A stretch of DNA of 64,000 bases from assembly GCA_045534575.1 (NCBI GenBank), contig JAZSJZ010000004.1, positions 124,001 through 188,000 of the forward strand. The letters run 5' to 3'. The translations under genes and the position numbers were made by a program. Positions within the stretch are counted from its first letter, which is position 1, and every line of letters starts with the position of its first letter. Origin of the DNA: UBA4636 sp045534575 (lineage in GTDB: Bacteria > Bacillota > Clostridia > Christensenellales > Borkfalkiaceae). Of the stretch, positions 50,474 to 57,509 are shown in pieces. The notes under the pieces were generated by a model. The model searched no databases, had not been told where the DNA came from, and saw nothing but the letters and a program-made list of their open reading frames with translations.

Positions 50474-51349
50474 ATGAACGATTTATCAACGAGGGTTGAA
50501 AGATTAGAAAAAAGACTTAATTCGACCTATAAACTTATTAAAAACGGCTTGAAAGAAATTTATTTTTCGCTTGATGATTTTTCTAATTCAGTTAGCGGTG
50601 GTAAAAGCGTTTTGAGTTTTAAGTTTAACGGGCTTTTAAATTCGTTTGCTAAAATTCGGTTATCGCTTTCCACTTTGAACGAGAGTGAAAAGGTTAGCGT
50701 TTTGTTTAACGGCGTGGTTGTTGAACAAGTTTATATGCCCGCTGAGGGCGAAATTGAACTTAAAGTTTTTTTAGCGCTCGGCGAGAACGAACTTTTGATT
50801 GTTTTAGAAAACGGCGAAAGTTTAAATAAAGTTCAAGGCTCGGCGTTCGGGTTTTTAAGCGAGATTGATTTCAATTCAAAAATGGAAGTTTTCAACTTTG
50901 GCGGGGCGAGAATAATTTCGTTTTATAACGGCGCAAAACGCTCGGCTAGAATTGATTACGTGAGCAACGAAGAAACATACCAGATGTTTGAAGTAACTGA
51001 TGTTGACGGGTTTAAGTTTTCCACGATAGGAAACGAATATCTTGTAACGATGGAAAAAACAAAAGGCGGTTTTTTTGTTGAACTTATCGATTTAACGACT
51101 GAACAAGTTATTAAAAAAATCGAGATTGAAAGTGAGGCTCAAAGTTTTTGCGGAACAAAGGGAATGGAAGATGAGGCAAGGTTTTTCGTGGTAGAGAGGG
51201 GCGCTGTGAAAAAGTTTTCTTTCGATGAGGAGTTAAACCTTGTTGTTTCCAACACGCCTTATCACGGAAAAGAGGTTTTTTCTTCGCTAGATTTAGAAAA
51301 CGTTGTGATAGTTATCGGCTTTGACGATAAACCAAAAGTTTTTTATTAA
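50474..51349 (+). CDS. Phage structural protein of unknown type, N-terminal coiled coil
   Basis: A 291-aa protein beginning with a short heptad helix (LSTRVERLEKRLNSTYKLIKNGLKEI). It is then almost entirely beta-strand (KSVLSFKFNGLLNSFAKIRLSLSTL, EKVSVLFNGVVVEQVYM, ENELLIVLENGESL). The end repeats short motifs (YLVTMEKTKGGFFVELIDLTTEQVIKKI). This layout, a helix to trimerise and a beta body, is seen in tail-needle, fibre or neck components. AAGGAGG lies six bases before the ATG, nine bp after the previous gene. No enzyme motif is visible. Confidence 0.5.
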   Translation: MNDLSTRVERLEKRLNSTYKLIKNGLKEIYFSLDDFSNSVSGGKSVLSFKFNGLLNSFAKIRLSLSTLNESEKVSVLFNGVVVEQVYMPAEGEIELKVFLALGENELLIVLENGESLNKVQGSAFGFLSEIDFNSKMEVFNFGGARIISFYNGAKRSARIDYVSNEETYQMFEVTDVDGFKFSTIGNEYLVTMEKTKGGFFVELIDLTTEQVIKKIEIESEAQSFCGTKGMEDEARFFVVERGAVKKFSFDEELNLVVSNTPYHGKEVFSSLDLENVVIVIGFDDKPKVFY

Positions 51350-51380
51350 TTAAATTCTTCCCCAAGAAAAGGAGATAACT

Positions 51381-51602
51381 ATGATACGAAATTTAAGTGA
51401 AGGAAAATGCTTTAACGTGTTTGAACAAGGTGGCGAACTTTTTGTTACCTTTTCCGTTGAGGGCAAAATTTATAAGCAAAACTTAAAAAGCGGTGAAAAA
51501 TCGTTCGTTGGGTTTGGCGACGAATATTTGCCGATTTATTCTAACTTAGCGCTTATACGGCGCGGACAAAACTATAAAATTTTAGGAGAAAAATATGAGT
51601 GA
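51381..51602 (+). CDS. Small beta-rich phage protein, 73 aa
   Basis: Unrecognised. The sequence is short beta strands (KCFNVFEQGGELFVTFSVEGKIYKQNLKSGEKSF), resembling a single blade of the preceding protein. Two Arg and a Lys-rich end follow. AAGGAGA precedes the ATG, and its stop overlaps the next start by 8 bp, so it is likely real and translated with it. Confidence 0.6.
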   Translation: MIRNLSEGKCFNVFEQGGELFVTFSVEGKIYKQNLKSGEKSFVGFGDEYLPIYSNLALIRRGQNYKILGEKYE

Positions 51603-52473
51603 TACCATTACTAAAAAAGGCGACCTTTTGGAAAGGTTGTCAAAAATCAACGCTAGTTTGCTTGACGAAATTAAGGCGCTTGAGCAGGTAAGCCAAGAAA
51701 TTGATCTTGAAAAAATCGATTACGTTGCGCCCACTGACGATGAACTTTTAGAAGTTGCAAAAAGCACTTTGAAAGAAAAATACGATACGCAAAGAAATTC
51801 GGCAACATCTTCTAGTGAAGGCAAGAAATTTTCATTATCTAAAAGCATTGAAGATTTGCAAAGGCAGGCTCAAGAAAAAAAGGCTGTGGCTGATTCCAAT
51901 TATTCTAAAGCCATAAAAGACGTTGAAAACCAAGCCGTTAAGCGTGGAATTCAACGCTCTAGCATTGCGCTTTCATCTTTAGCCGACCTTGCAGATAAAA
52001 ACGTTAGCGAAAAGACTAAAATTGATGAAGATAGCGATAAGAAAAAAGAGGATTATCTTGCCGAAATTGAAAAGGTTAACGACGATCTTCATAAAACGCT
52101 TGAACGCCTTGACGAAAATGAGAAAAGTGAAATTGCTAAGGAACTGAAAACTTTGCAAGATGAGCGTGATAGAAAGGTTGTTGAGGCTATTAAATATAAT
52201 AACGAAATAACCGAGAAGGAAAAAAAGTATGAAACGTCTAAAGACGTTATCGATATTCAATCTACCATTAACAAAATAAGGGGTAACCATCAACTTAGGA
52301 TGGCGGGCATCGTTTTAGATTACTATCGCAATTTTGAAGATAATAACGAGGCTTTGGCTGATTTTGCTAATGATGACCAACTTGCGGTTTATTTAGGCAA
52401 TTACTACGATTACGTTCTAAACGTTTTGAAAAACAGAATACCACTAACCGTTGGCAAAGCAACTGCCAATTAA
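51595..52473 (+). CDS. Long coiled-coil protein, possible ejection or internal head protein
   Basis: A 292-aa protein that is mostly heptad helix: residues ~5-50 (LLERLSKINASLLDEIKALEQVSQEID) and ~75-225 (KSIEDLQRQAQEKKAVADSNYSKAIKDVENQAVK; NDDLHKTLERLDENEKSEIAKELKTLQDERDRKVVEAIKYNNEITEKEKKYE). It ends in a hydrophilic helix with NYYDYVLNVLKNRIPL. It has no signal peptide or catalytic motif. As the last gene before the cassette terminator it corresponds by place to the ejection-protein region of P22-like phages, but similarity is not visible. AGGAGA lies seven bases before the ATG. Confidence 0.55.
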   Translation: MSDTITKKGDLLERLSKINASLLDEIKALEQVSQEIDLEKIDYVAPTDDELLEVAKSTLKEKYDTQRNSATSSSEGKKFSLSKSIEDLQRQAQEKKAVADSNYSKAIKDVENQAVKRGIQRSSIALSSLADLADKNVSEKTKIDEDSDKKKEDYLAEIEKVNDDLHKTLERLDENEKSEIAKELKTLQDERDRKVVEAIKYNNEITEKEKKYETSKDVIDIQSTINKIRGNHQLRMAGIVLDYYRNFEDNNEALADFANDDQLAVYLGNYYDYVLNVLKNRIPLTVGKATAN

Positions 52474-52479
52474 AAAATA

Positions 52480-52510
52480 GCGCTACGAAATTTTCGTAGC
52501 GCATATTTTT
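52480..52510 (+). terminator. Terminator closing the phage cassette
   Basis: A 10-bp stem GCGCTACGAA/TTCGTAGCGC with a 3-nt loop, then ATATTTTTT. Confidence 0.92.
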
Positions 52511-52557
52511 TGCGAAAAAGTTTGATAGAGTTTTAATTTAATTTTTTGTTAAAAGTA

Positions 52558-52586
52558 TTGTAATTTAGGAGAATTAATTGTATAAT
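52558..52586 (+). promoter_or_regulatory. Promoter of the 151-aa protein gene
   Basis: TTGTAA (52558-52563), 17-bp spacer, perfect TATAAT (52581-52586), with a ~24-nt leader. Confidence 0.75.
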
Positions 52587-52615
52587 TATGAAAACGAAAA
52601 ATATAAGGTTAAATT

Positions 52616-53071
52616 ATGAACGAAAATAAAAGCCCTAGAACAATTCGACGTGAAAATGCTTACGTTTTGTTGAACAATTATCTTGAAAAAGACTATATTT
52701 TTATTGATTATTTTATTGATTTAGTTAATTTTTTCGATTCTAGCGTTTACGAAATTTTATCTAAAGAAAACTTTTTTGAAGAATTTAAGCAAAAAGAAAT
52801 TCAAAAAGCTGTTAAAACTTTGATTAAAGATTATCTAGAGGAAATTTGGCTTTTAAAAACAAAAAGCGAATATATTTGCGCGTGGATGAAAAAAGAAGAT
52901 GAAATGGAATATTTTCAATCTGTTATGCAAGACCAACATTTAATCGAGCGGTTTAAGTGCTTTTCGATTGACGAGTTTAAAAAGGCTGATAAGTTAATGA
53001 AGAAAAACCGTTTAACGCTCGAAAAAGCCTTGAAAACTTTCGGCGTTTATGAAGAAGTTGACGACGAATAA
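52616..53071 (+). CDS. Unknown helical protein, 151 aa
   Basis: No family recognised. All-helical, acidic and aromatic (YIFIDYFIDLVNFFDSSVYEILSKENFFEEFKQKEIQKAV), with no signal peptide, Cys motif or transmembrane helix. It has its own promoter and lies just outside the cassette terminator. It could be a host gene or the cassette's distal cargo. AAGG eight bases before the ATG is a modest ribosome site. Confidence 0.65.
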   Translation: MNENKSPRTIRRENAYVLLNNYLEKDYIFIDYFIDLVNFFDSSVYEILSKENFFEEFKQKEIQKAVKTLIKDYLEEIWLLKTKSEYICAWMKKEDEMEYFQSVMQDQHLIERFKCFSIDEFKKADKLMKKNRLTLEKALKTFGVYEEVDDE

Positions 53072-53103
53072 TTAAAAAAATTTTGTTATTTTTCGAAAAA
53101 GTA

Positions 53104-53132
53104 TTGAAATTGAAAGTATAATAGTATATAAT
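53104..53132 (+). promoter_or_regulatory. Promoter of the lipoprotein gene
   Basis: TTGAAA (53104-53109), 17-bp spacer, TATAAT (53127-53132). The in-frame ATG at 53131 lies inside the -10 box, so the true start is 53164. Confidence 0.82.
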
Positions 53133-53163
53133 GAATAAAACAAATTTAATAAGGAGAAATCTT

Positions 53164-54003
53164 ATGAAAAAATTATTTGCAACCTTAGTTTCCTTATTTT
53201 TAGTTGCTTCTATGACGTTTGCCTTAACGGCTTGCAACAAAAGTGGCGAAGAATTTAAGGGTAACTACAAAGAAACAACCAAAGAAGAATTACAAACTCT
53301 TATTGATAGCATAACCGACGCTAACAAAATGAAAGTTAAAAACGTGGGCGATGCTTACTATACTGATTTGCTTATCGAGCAAAGTTCTGGAGATGATTCG
53401 ATGAAAACGGATATGTCGCTCTCGTTTGACGGAACTAACAATCTCATTGCGCTATACGTTACGGCAACGCAAACTATGTCGGGCAACGAGCAAAGTGCTG
53501 AATTAGCGGCTTATATCGACGAGCAAAACGCTTATTCATACGAAAAAATGAATGACCAAGTTGCTGAAACAATGAATCCTGTTGTTAATTTTGAATTATC
53601 TAAGCAAACCTTTGCTGGTGCTTACGAAACGCAAGTAGACCAACTTTTCGTTCAAGCGTTAGATTATTTTAAAGTTGTTCTTGAAAACGAAGATTTAATT
53701 TCAAAAGTTACTGTTGCCGAAGGTAAAGATTTTATTAACCTTAAACTTGACTATACTTTAGAATTTGCCCAAGCGGGTGAAGATGCTAATTTGCTTACTT
53801 ACTCTGACGCAAGCGGTGAAGTTATTTTATCGTTTAGATCTGAAGATTATTCAATAAGAGCCGCTAAAATTGCTGTTAACGAAGAATATTCTATGATGGG
53901 GCAAACCGTGAAGGCTAACGTTTATTGCGAAATTGCTTCTTTAAAAGAAGATGTTCAAGTTCCTGAAGTTTTAAAAAATTACTACGAAATGAAAAATGAA
54001 TAA
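53164..54003 (+). CDS. Secreted lipoprotein of unknown function
   Basis: The 279-aa product has a lipoprotein signal peptide (MKKLFATLVSLFLVASMTFALTAC) with lipobox LTAC, so the Cys at ~24 is lipidated and the protein is held on the outer face of the membrane. The mature part is acidic and alternates strands and helices (MKTDMSLSFDGTNNLIALYVTATQTMSGNEQSAELAAYIDEQN). This is the pattern of the LolA/LppX-like lipid-binding superfamily seen in many Clostridia lipoproteins, but I cannot confirm it. AAGGAG precedes the ATG. It has its own promoter and terminator. Confidence 0.75.
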   Translation: MKKLFATLVSLFLVASMTFALTACNKSGEEFKGNYKETTKEELQTLIDSITDANKMKVKNVGDAYYTDLLIEQSSGDDSMKTDMSLSFDGTNNLIALYVTATQTMSGNEQSAELAAYIDEQNAYSYEKMNDQVAETMNPVVNFELSKQTFAGAYETQVDQLFVQALDYFKVVLENEDLISKVTVAEGKDFINLKLDYTLEFAQAGEDANLLTYSDASGEVILSFRSEDYSIRAAKIAVNEEYSMMGQTVKANVYCEIASLKEDVQVPEVLKNYYEMKNE

Positions 54004-54020
54004 TCAAATGTTTTAAATTT

Positions 54021-54050
54021 AAGCCACGCCACTTGCGTGGCTTTTTCTTT
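54021..54050 (+). terminator. Terminator of the lipoprotein gene
   Basis: Stem AGCCACGC/GCGTGGCT around a 5-nt loop, followed by TTTTTCTTT. Confidence 0.9.
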
Positions 54051-54127
54051 GCATAAGTTGTAGTTTTTATTAAAGTTCTTGGCTTAGGCTAACAAATGGC
54101 TAAATTTTTAAAAACGGCGGTATAAAT

Positions 54128-54156
54128 TTGACTAAGTTATCATATTAAGGTATAAT
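54128..54156 (+). promoter_or_regulatory. Promoter of the ceramide-like operon
   Basis: TTGACT (54128-54133), 17-bp spacer, perfect TATAAT (54151-54156). The ~75-nt leader is A+T-rich with no obvious structure. Confidence 0.87.
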
Positions 54157-54237
54157 GAAAAAGTATTTTTTACAAATAAAAAAAGATAAAAATAAATTAT
54201 ATATAATTTATGTGTAATTAAAAAAGGTGATTTTATT

Positions 54238-55437
54238 ATGGATTTATTCGATAAATGCTCAAAGCATGAGCAGTTAAATAAAGCAAAAAAGAGCGGGCTT
54301 TATCCTTACTTTCATATGCTTTTTTCTAAGCAAGATACTGAAGTTAATATGGAAGGAAAGCCCGTTATTATGATTGGCTCTAACAACTATCTTGGCTTAA
54401 CTAGCGACGAAAGAGTTATAAAGGCTGGCAAAGATGCGCTCGATAAATACGGCTCGGGCTGTTCTGGAAGTAGATTTTTAAACGGCACTCTCGATGCTCA
54501 CGTGGAACTTGAAAAAGAACTTGCCGAGTTTTTACATAAAGAAGATTGCGTTACTTTTTCTACAGGTTTTCAATCAAACCTTGCAATAATTAGCGCAATC
54601 GCTGGGCATAACGACTATATTTTATGCGATAGAGAAAATCACGCGTCTATTTACGACGGTTGCAAACTTTCTTACGCTAAAATGATTCGCTATAAGCACT
54701 CGAATATGCAAGATTTAGAAAGTCAACTTGCTAAACTTGATTTAACGAAAAGTGGCGCGCTAATCGTAACCGACGGCGTTTTCTCTATGAGCGGTGAGAT
54801 TGCCAAACTTCCTGAAATCGTTCAAATTGCTAAAAAATACGGCGCAAGAGTTATGGTTGACGATGCCCACGGCTTAGGAGTTTTAGGCGAAGGCGGAAGG
54901 GGAACTGCTGAATATTTCGGCTTAGAGAACGAAGTTGATATTATTATGGGCACTTTCTCAAAGTCGCTTGCAAGCCTTGGCGGTTATATGGTGGCAAAAA
55001 AGGAAGTTTGCGAATATATTCGCCACGCTTCAAGACCTTTTATTTTCAGCGCGTCAATAACGCCTGCTTCGGTTGCGTGCGCTAGAGAATCGCTTAGAAT
55101 TTTAAAAAATGAGCCCGAGCGTGTTAAAAACCTTAACGACGTTGCTAAATATATGCGTGATAGATTAAAGGAAAAAGGCGTTGCCATAATTGAGAGCACC
55201 ACGCCTATTATTCCTATCTACGTTTACGACGATTTAAAAGCATACCTTGCGTGCAAACTCTTATTAGAGCGTGGAGTTTACGTAAACCCGGTTGTTTCCC
55301 CAGCAACGCCTGTTGGTCAAGCGCTTTTAAGGACGAGTTATACCGCAACGCATACTAAAGAGCAATTAGATATTGCCTCTAACAAGATTGCCGAAGTTTT
55401 AGAAATTTTAAAAACGGTGGACGTAAACGATTTATAA
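54238..55437 (+). CDS. spt: PLP-dependent alpha-oxoamine synthase, probably serine palmitoyltransferase
   Basis: Predicted to condense serine with an acyl-CoA or acyl-ACP to 3-ketosphinganine, the first step of sphingolipid synthesis. The 399-aa length matches bacterial SPT. The chain has the SPT-type opening SGLYPYFHMLFSKQDTEVNMEGKPVIMIGSNNYLGLT and GSGCSGSRFLNGTLDAHVELE (~72-92). The PLP site follows: FSTGFQSNLAII, RENHASIYDG, VMVDDAHGLGVLG (Asp209, His211) and GTFSKSLASLGGY with the Schiff-base Lys242. C-terminal NPVVSPATPVGQALLRTSYTATHT is also SPT-like. Glycine acetyltransferase (Kbl) and BioF are the alternatives. The following reductase and GNAT genes favour SPT, and no bio or tdh gene is near. 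Confidence 0.8.
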   Translation: MDLFDKCSKHEQLNKAKKSGLYPYFHMLFSKQDTEVNMEGKPVIMIGSNNYLGLTSDERVIKAGKDALDKYGSGCSGSRFLNGTLDAHVELEKELAEFLHKEDCVTFSTGFQSNLAIISAIAGHNDYILCDRENHASIYDGCKLSYAKMIRYKHSNMQDLESQLAKLDLTKSGALIVTDGVFSMSGEIAKLPEIVQIAKKYGARVMVDDAHGLGVLGEGGRGTAEYFGLENEVDIIMGTFSKSLASLGGYMVAKKEVCEYIRHASRPFIFSASITPASVACARESLRILKNEPERVKNLNDVAKYMRDRLKEKGVAIIESTTPIIPIYVYDDLKAYLACKLLLERGVYVNPVVSPATPVGQALLRTSYTATHTKEQLDIASNKIAEVLEILKTVDVNDL

Positions 55438-55439
55438 TT

Positions 55440-56234
55440 ATGAAACTTGAAAACAAAGTAGTTATTGTAACGGGCGCATCCAAAGGCATTGGCAAAAGCG
55501 TTTGCGAATATTTATCATCTCGTGGCGCAAAGGTTTATGGGCTTGCTCGCACGAAATTTGAAAGCGATAAAATCGTAAGCATTGCCTGCGATATTACCGA
55601 TTTTAATGCTTTAGAAAAGGCTATTAAAGAGGTTTATGAGAAAGAGGGTGAGATTTACGCTATCGTCAATAATGCGGGCATGGGTATTGCTGGCGCTGTG
55701 GAGCAAACGAGCGACGAAAAAATAAGAAAAATTTTTGAACTTAACTTTATGGCGCTTGATAAAGCGTGCAGAATTTGCTTGCCTTATTTAAGAGAGGCTA
55801 AGGGCAAAATCATCAATATTTCAAGCGTGGCGGGGTTTATGCCTATTCCTTTTCAAACTTACTATTCGGCAACAAAATCAGCCGTTTTAGCCTATTCTAG
55901 GGCGTTAAGAGAAGAGGTTGCGCCGTTTGGCGTTAAGGTTGTTGCCGTTATGCCCGGTGATACCAAAACTTCGTTCACGGATTCTAGAGAAACTGAAATA
56001 GAAAGCGGAGTTTATTCTAAAAGAATTGAAAAATCGGTTGCTCGCATGGAAAAGGACGAAAGGGCTGGAAAAGACCCTTTAACCGTTGCTAAAATTACAT
56101 ATAAAATGCTAAAAAAGAAAAACCCGAAACCTTGCGTGGTGGTCGGTTTTTCGTATAAACTCATTGCTTTTTTAGATAGAATTTTGCCAAAGCGAGTTGT
56201 GAATTTTATTATTAGATTGATGTATGCTAACTAA
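55440..56234 (+). CDS. Short-chain dehydrogenase, candidate ketosphinganine/ceramide reductase
   Basis: NAD(P)H-dependent reductase of the classical SDR type (264 aa). It has the cofactor loop VTGASKGIGKSV (10-21), NNAGMG (~79-84) and the catalytic NISSVAG...YYSATKSA set (Ser ~129, Tyr ~143, Lys ~147). The last ~35 residues VGFSYKLIAFLDRILPKRVVNFIIRLM form a hydrophobic, probably membrane-bound end, as in lipid-metabolising SDRs including 3-ketosphinganine reductases. It starts three bases after the spt stop, so the two are tightly coupled. In Caulobacter a reductase acts after acylation (CerR), and sequence alone does not settle the order of reactions here. Confidence 0.75.
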   Translation: MKLENKVVIVTGASKGIGKSVCEYLSSRGAKVYGLARTKFESDKIVSIACDITDFNALEKAIKEVYEKEGEIYAIVNNAGMGIAGAVEQTSDEKIRKIFELNFMALDKACRICLPYLREAKGKIINISSVAGFMPIPFQTYYSATKSAVLAYSRALREEVAPFGVKVVAVMPGDTKTSFTDSRETEIESGVYSKRIEKSVARMEKDERAGKDPLTVAKITYKMLKKKNPKPCVVVGFSYKLIAFLDRILPKRVVNFIIRLMYAN

Positions 56235-56293
56235 AAAAGTTAGAATAAAACAATAAATTTGCATTATTCAAATTTTGCAAAAAACGAGGAAAA

Positions 56294-57412
56294 ATGATAG
56301 TAAAAAAAGTTAGAACTAAAAAAGAGCAAAAGCTTTTTTTAGAATTCCCAAATAAATTATATAAGAAAAACGAGTTTTTCGTGCCACCGCTTTTTATGAG
56401 CGAAAAGGCTATTTTTGATAAAAATTATCATTATTACGAGCAAGCCGAAGCCGAATATTTTCTAGCCTTTGACGATAACGGCAACGTTGTTGGAAGGCTT
56501 AGCGTGTTTATTCAGTTTGCCTCAAACAAAAAAACGGGCGAAAGCCGTGCTAGGTTTACCCGTTTTGACTCAATCGACGATGAAAACGTATCTAACGCAC
56601 TCTTTACTGAGGGTGTTAAGTGGGCGAAGGAAAAGGGTATGACCAAAATTTGCGGTCCGCTCGGTTTTTCGGATTTAGAGCGTGAAGGGCTTTTGGTTGA
56701 GGGGTTTGACAAAGTTCAAACGTTTGAAGAGCAGTATAATTTCGATTATTATCCAAAACTTATTGAAGCGTTTGGGTTTAAGAAGGAAGTTGATTGGGTT
56801 GAGTTCCAAATTAGAGCCAATCCCGATGAACTTGAGCGTATGAAAAAACTTATGGATTACGTTTCAAAAAAGCATAAACTTAGAATTGCCGAGGCTAAAA
56901 ATACCAACGACTATATTGAAAAATATGGCGAGGGGCTTTTTAAACTTATCGACGAGGGCTACGAAGACCTTTACGGCACTGTGCCCGTAACCAAAAAAAT
57001 GCGTGAAGAAATTATTTCTCAGTTCAAACTCATCTTAAAAATGGAAAATATTATGTGTATTTTGAACGAGAAAGACGAGATGGTTGCTTTCGGTTTATGT
57101 TTCCCTAATATTGGCGAGGCGATGAGAGCATCTGGCGGGCATTTGTCCGTTAAGGCACTATTTAGGCTACTTAGCATTTTAAAATCGCCAAAAATTATCG
57201 ACCTTGGGCTTATTGCTGTAAAAAAAGAATATAGAAACACGGGGCTAACGAGTTTCTTTATTTATCACCTTAATAAATATTTAATGGAACACGATATCGA
57301 CCATTTGGAAACGAATTTGTGTTTAGAATATAACACTCAAATTCAAGCGCAATGGAAATATTTTGACTCTAATCAAGTTAAAAGACGCAGAAGTTACGTT
57401 TTAGATATTTAA
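56294..57412 (+). CDS. GNAT-like acyltransferase, candidate bacterial ceramide synthase
   Basis: A 372-aa protein with two GNAT-like halves. The N-terminal half has LEFPNKLYKKNEFFVPPL...AEAEYFLAFDDNGNVVGRLSVFI and TKICGPLGFSDLEREGLLVEGF (~113-134). The C-terminal half has GLIAVKKEYRNTGLTSFFIYHL (~306-327), reminiscent of the acyl-CoA pyrophosphate loop, and LETNLCLEYNTQIQAQW. From memory this layout (PPL...GPLGFSD...ETN...N) is the family to which the experimentally described bacterial ceramide synthase (bCerS) belongs, usually found beside spt. It would N-acylate the long-chain base. GAGG lies before the ATG, 59 bp after the SDR gene. A generic GNAT function cannot be excluded. Confidence 0.65.
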   Translation: MIVKKVRTKKEQKLFLEFPNKLYKKNEFFVPPLFMSEKAIFDKNYHYYEQAEAEYFLAFDDNGNVVGRLSVFIQFASNKKTGESRARFTRFDSIDDENVSNALFTEGVKWAKEKGMTKICGPLGFSDLEREGLLVEGFDKVQTFEEQYNFDYYPKLIEAFGFKKEVDWVEFQIRANPDELERMKKLMDYVSKKHKLRIAEAKNTNDYIEKYGEGLFKLIDEGYEDLYGTVPVTKKMREEIISQFKLILKMENIMCILNEKDEMVAFGLCFPNIGEAMRASGGHLSVKALFRLLSILKSPKIIDLGLIAVKKEYRNTGLTSFFIYHLNKYLMEHDIDHLETNLCLEYNTQIQAQWKYFDSNQVKRRRSYVLDI

Positions 57413-57509
57413 CTCTTCTTATCCTACATAAACTTTATAAAAATTTACTCAAAATAATTAAAGATAAATTAAAAAATATTAAACCATAGACATACAAAGG
57501 AGATAAATC

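Larger units (their letters stand above)
41270..52510 (+). mobile_element. Podovirus (P22-like) head and DNA-packaging cassette without integrase or lysis genes
   Basis: The span from the LexA box to the terminator at 52510 carries a phage late region in P22-like order: a small helical regulator, TerL, TerS-like fragment, zinc-ribbon protein, portal, scaffold-like, major coat, connector-like, beta-propeller neck-like, and coiled-coil or tail proteins. A minus-strand secreted SH3-like gene is inserted at 41974-42708. I find no integrase, repressor, replication, tail fibre, holin or endolysin gene and no flanking att repeat or tRNA. All frames are open, and codon choice looks like the neighbours. 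It may be a cryptic prophage remnant or a domesticated, GTA-like particle. Confidence 0.7.

Noticed and set aside
41270..52510. Complete inducible prophage
   Set aside because: No integrase, excisionase, replication, lysis or tail-fibre genes and no att-like repeats or tRNA are found on either side.
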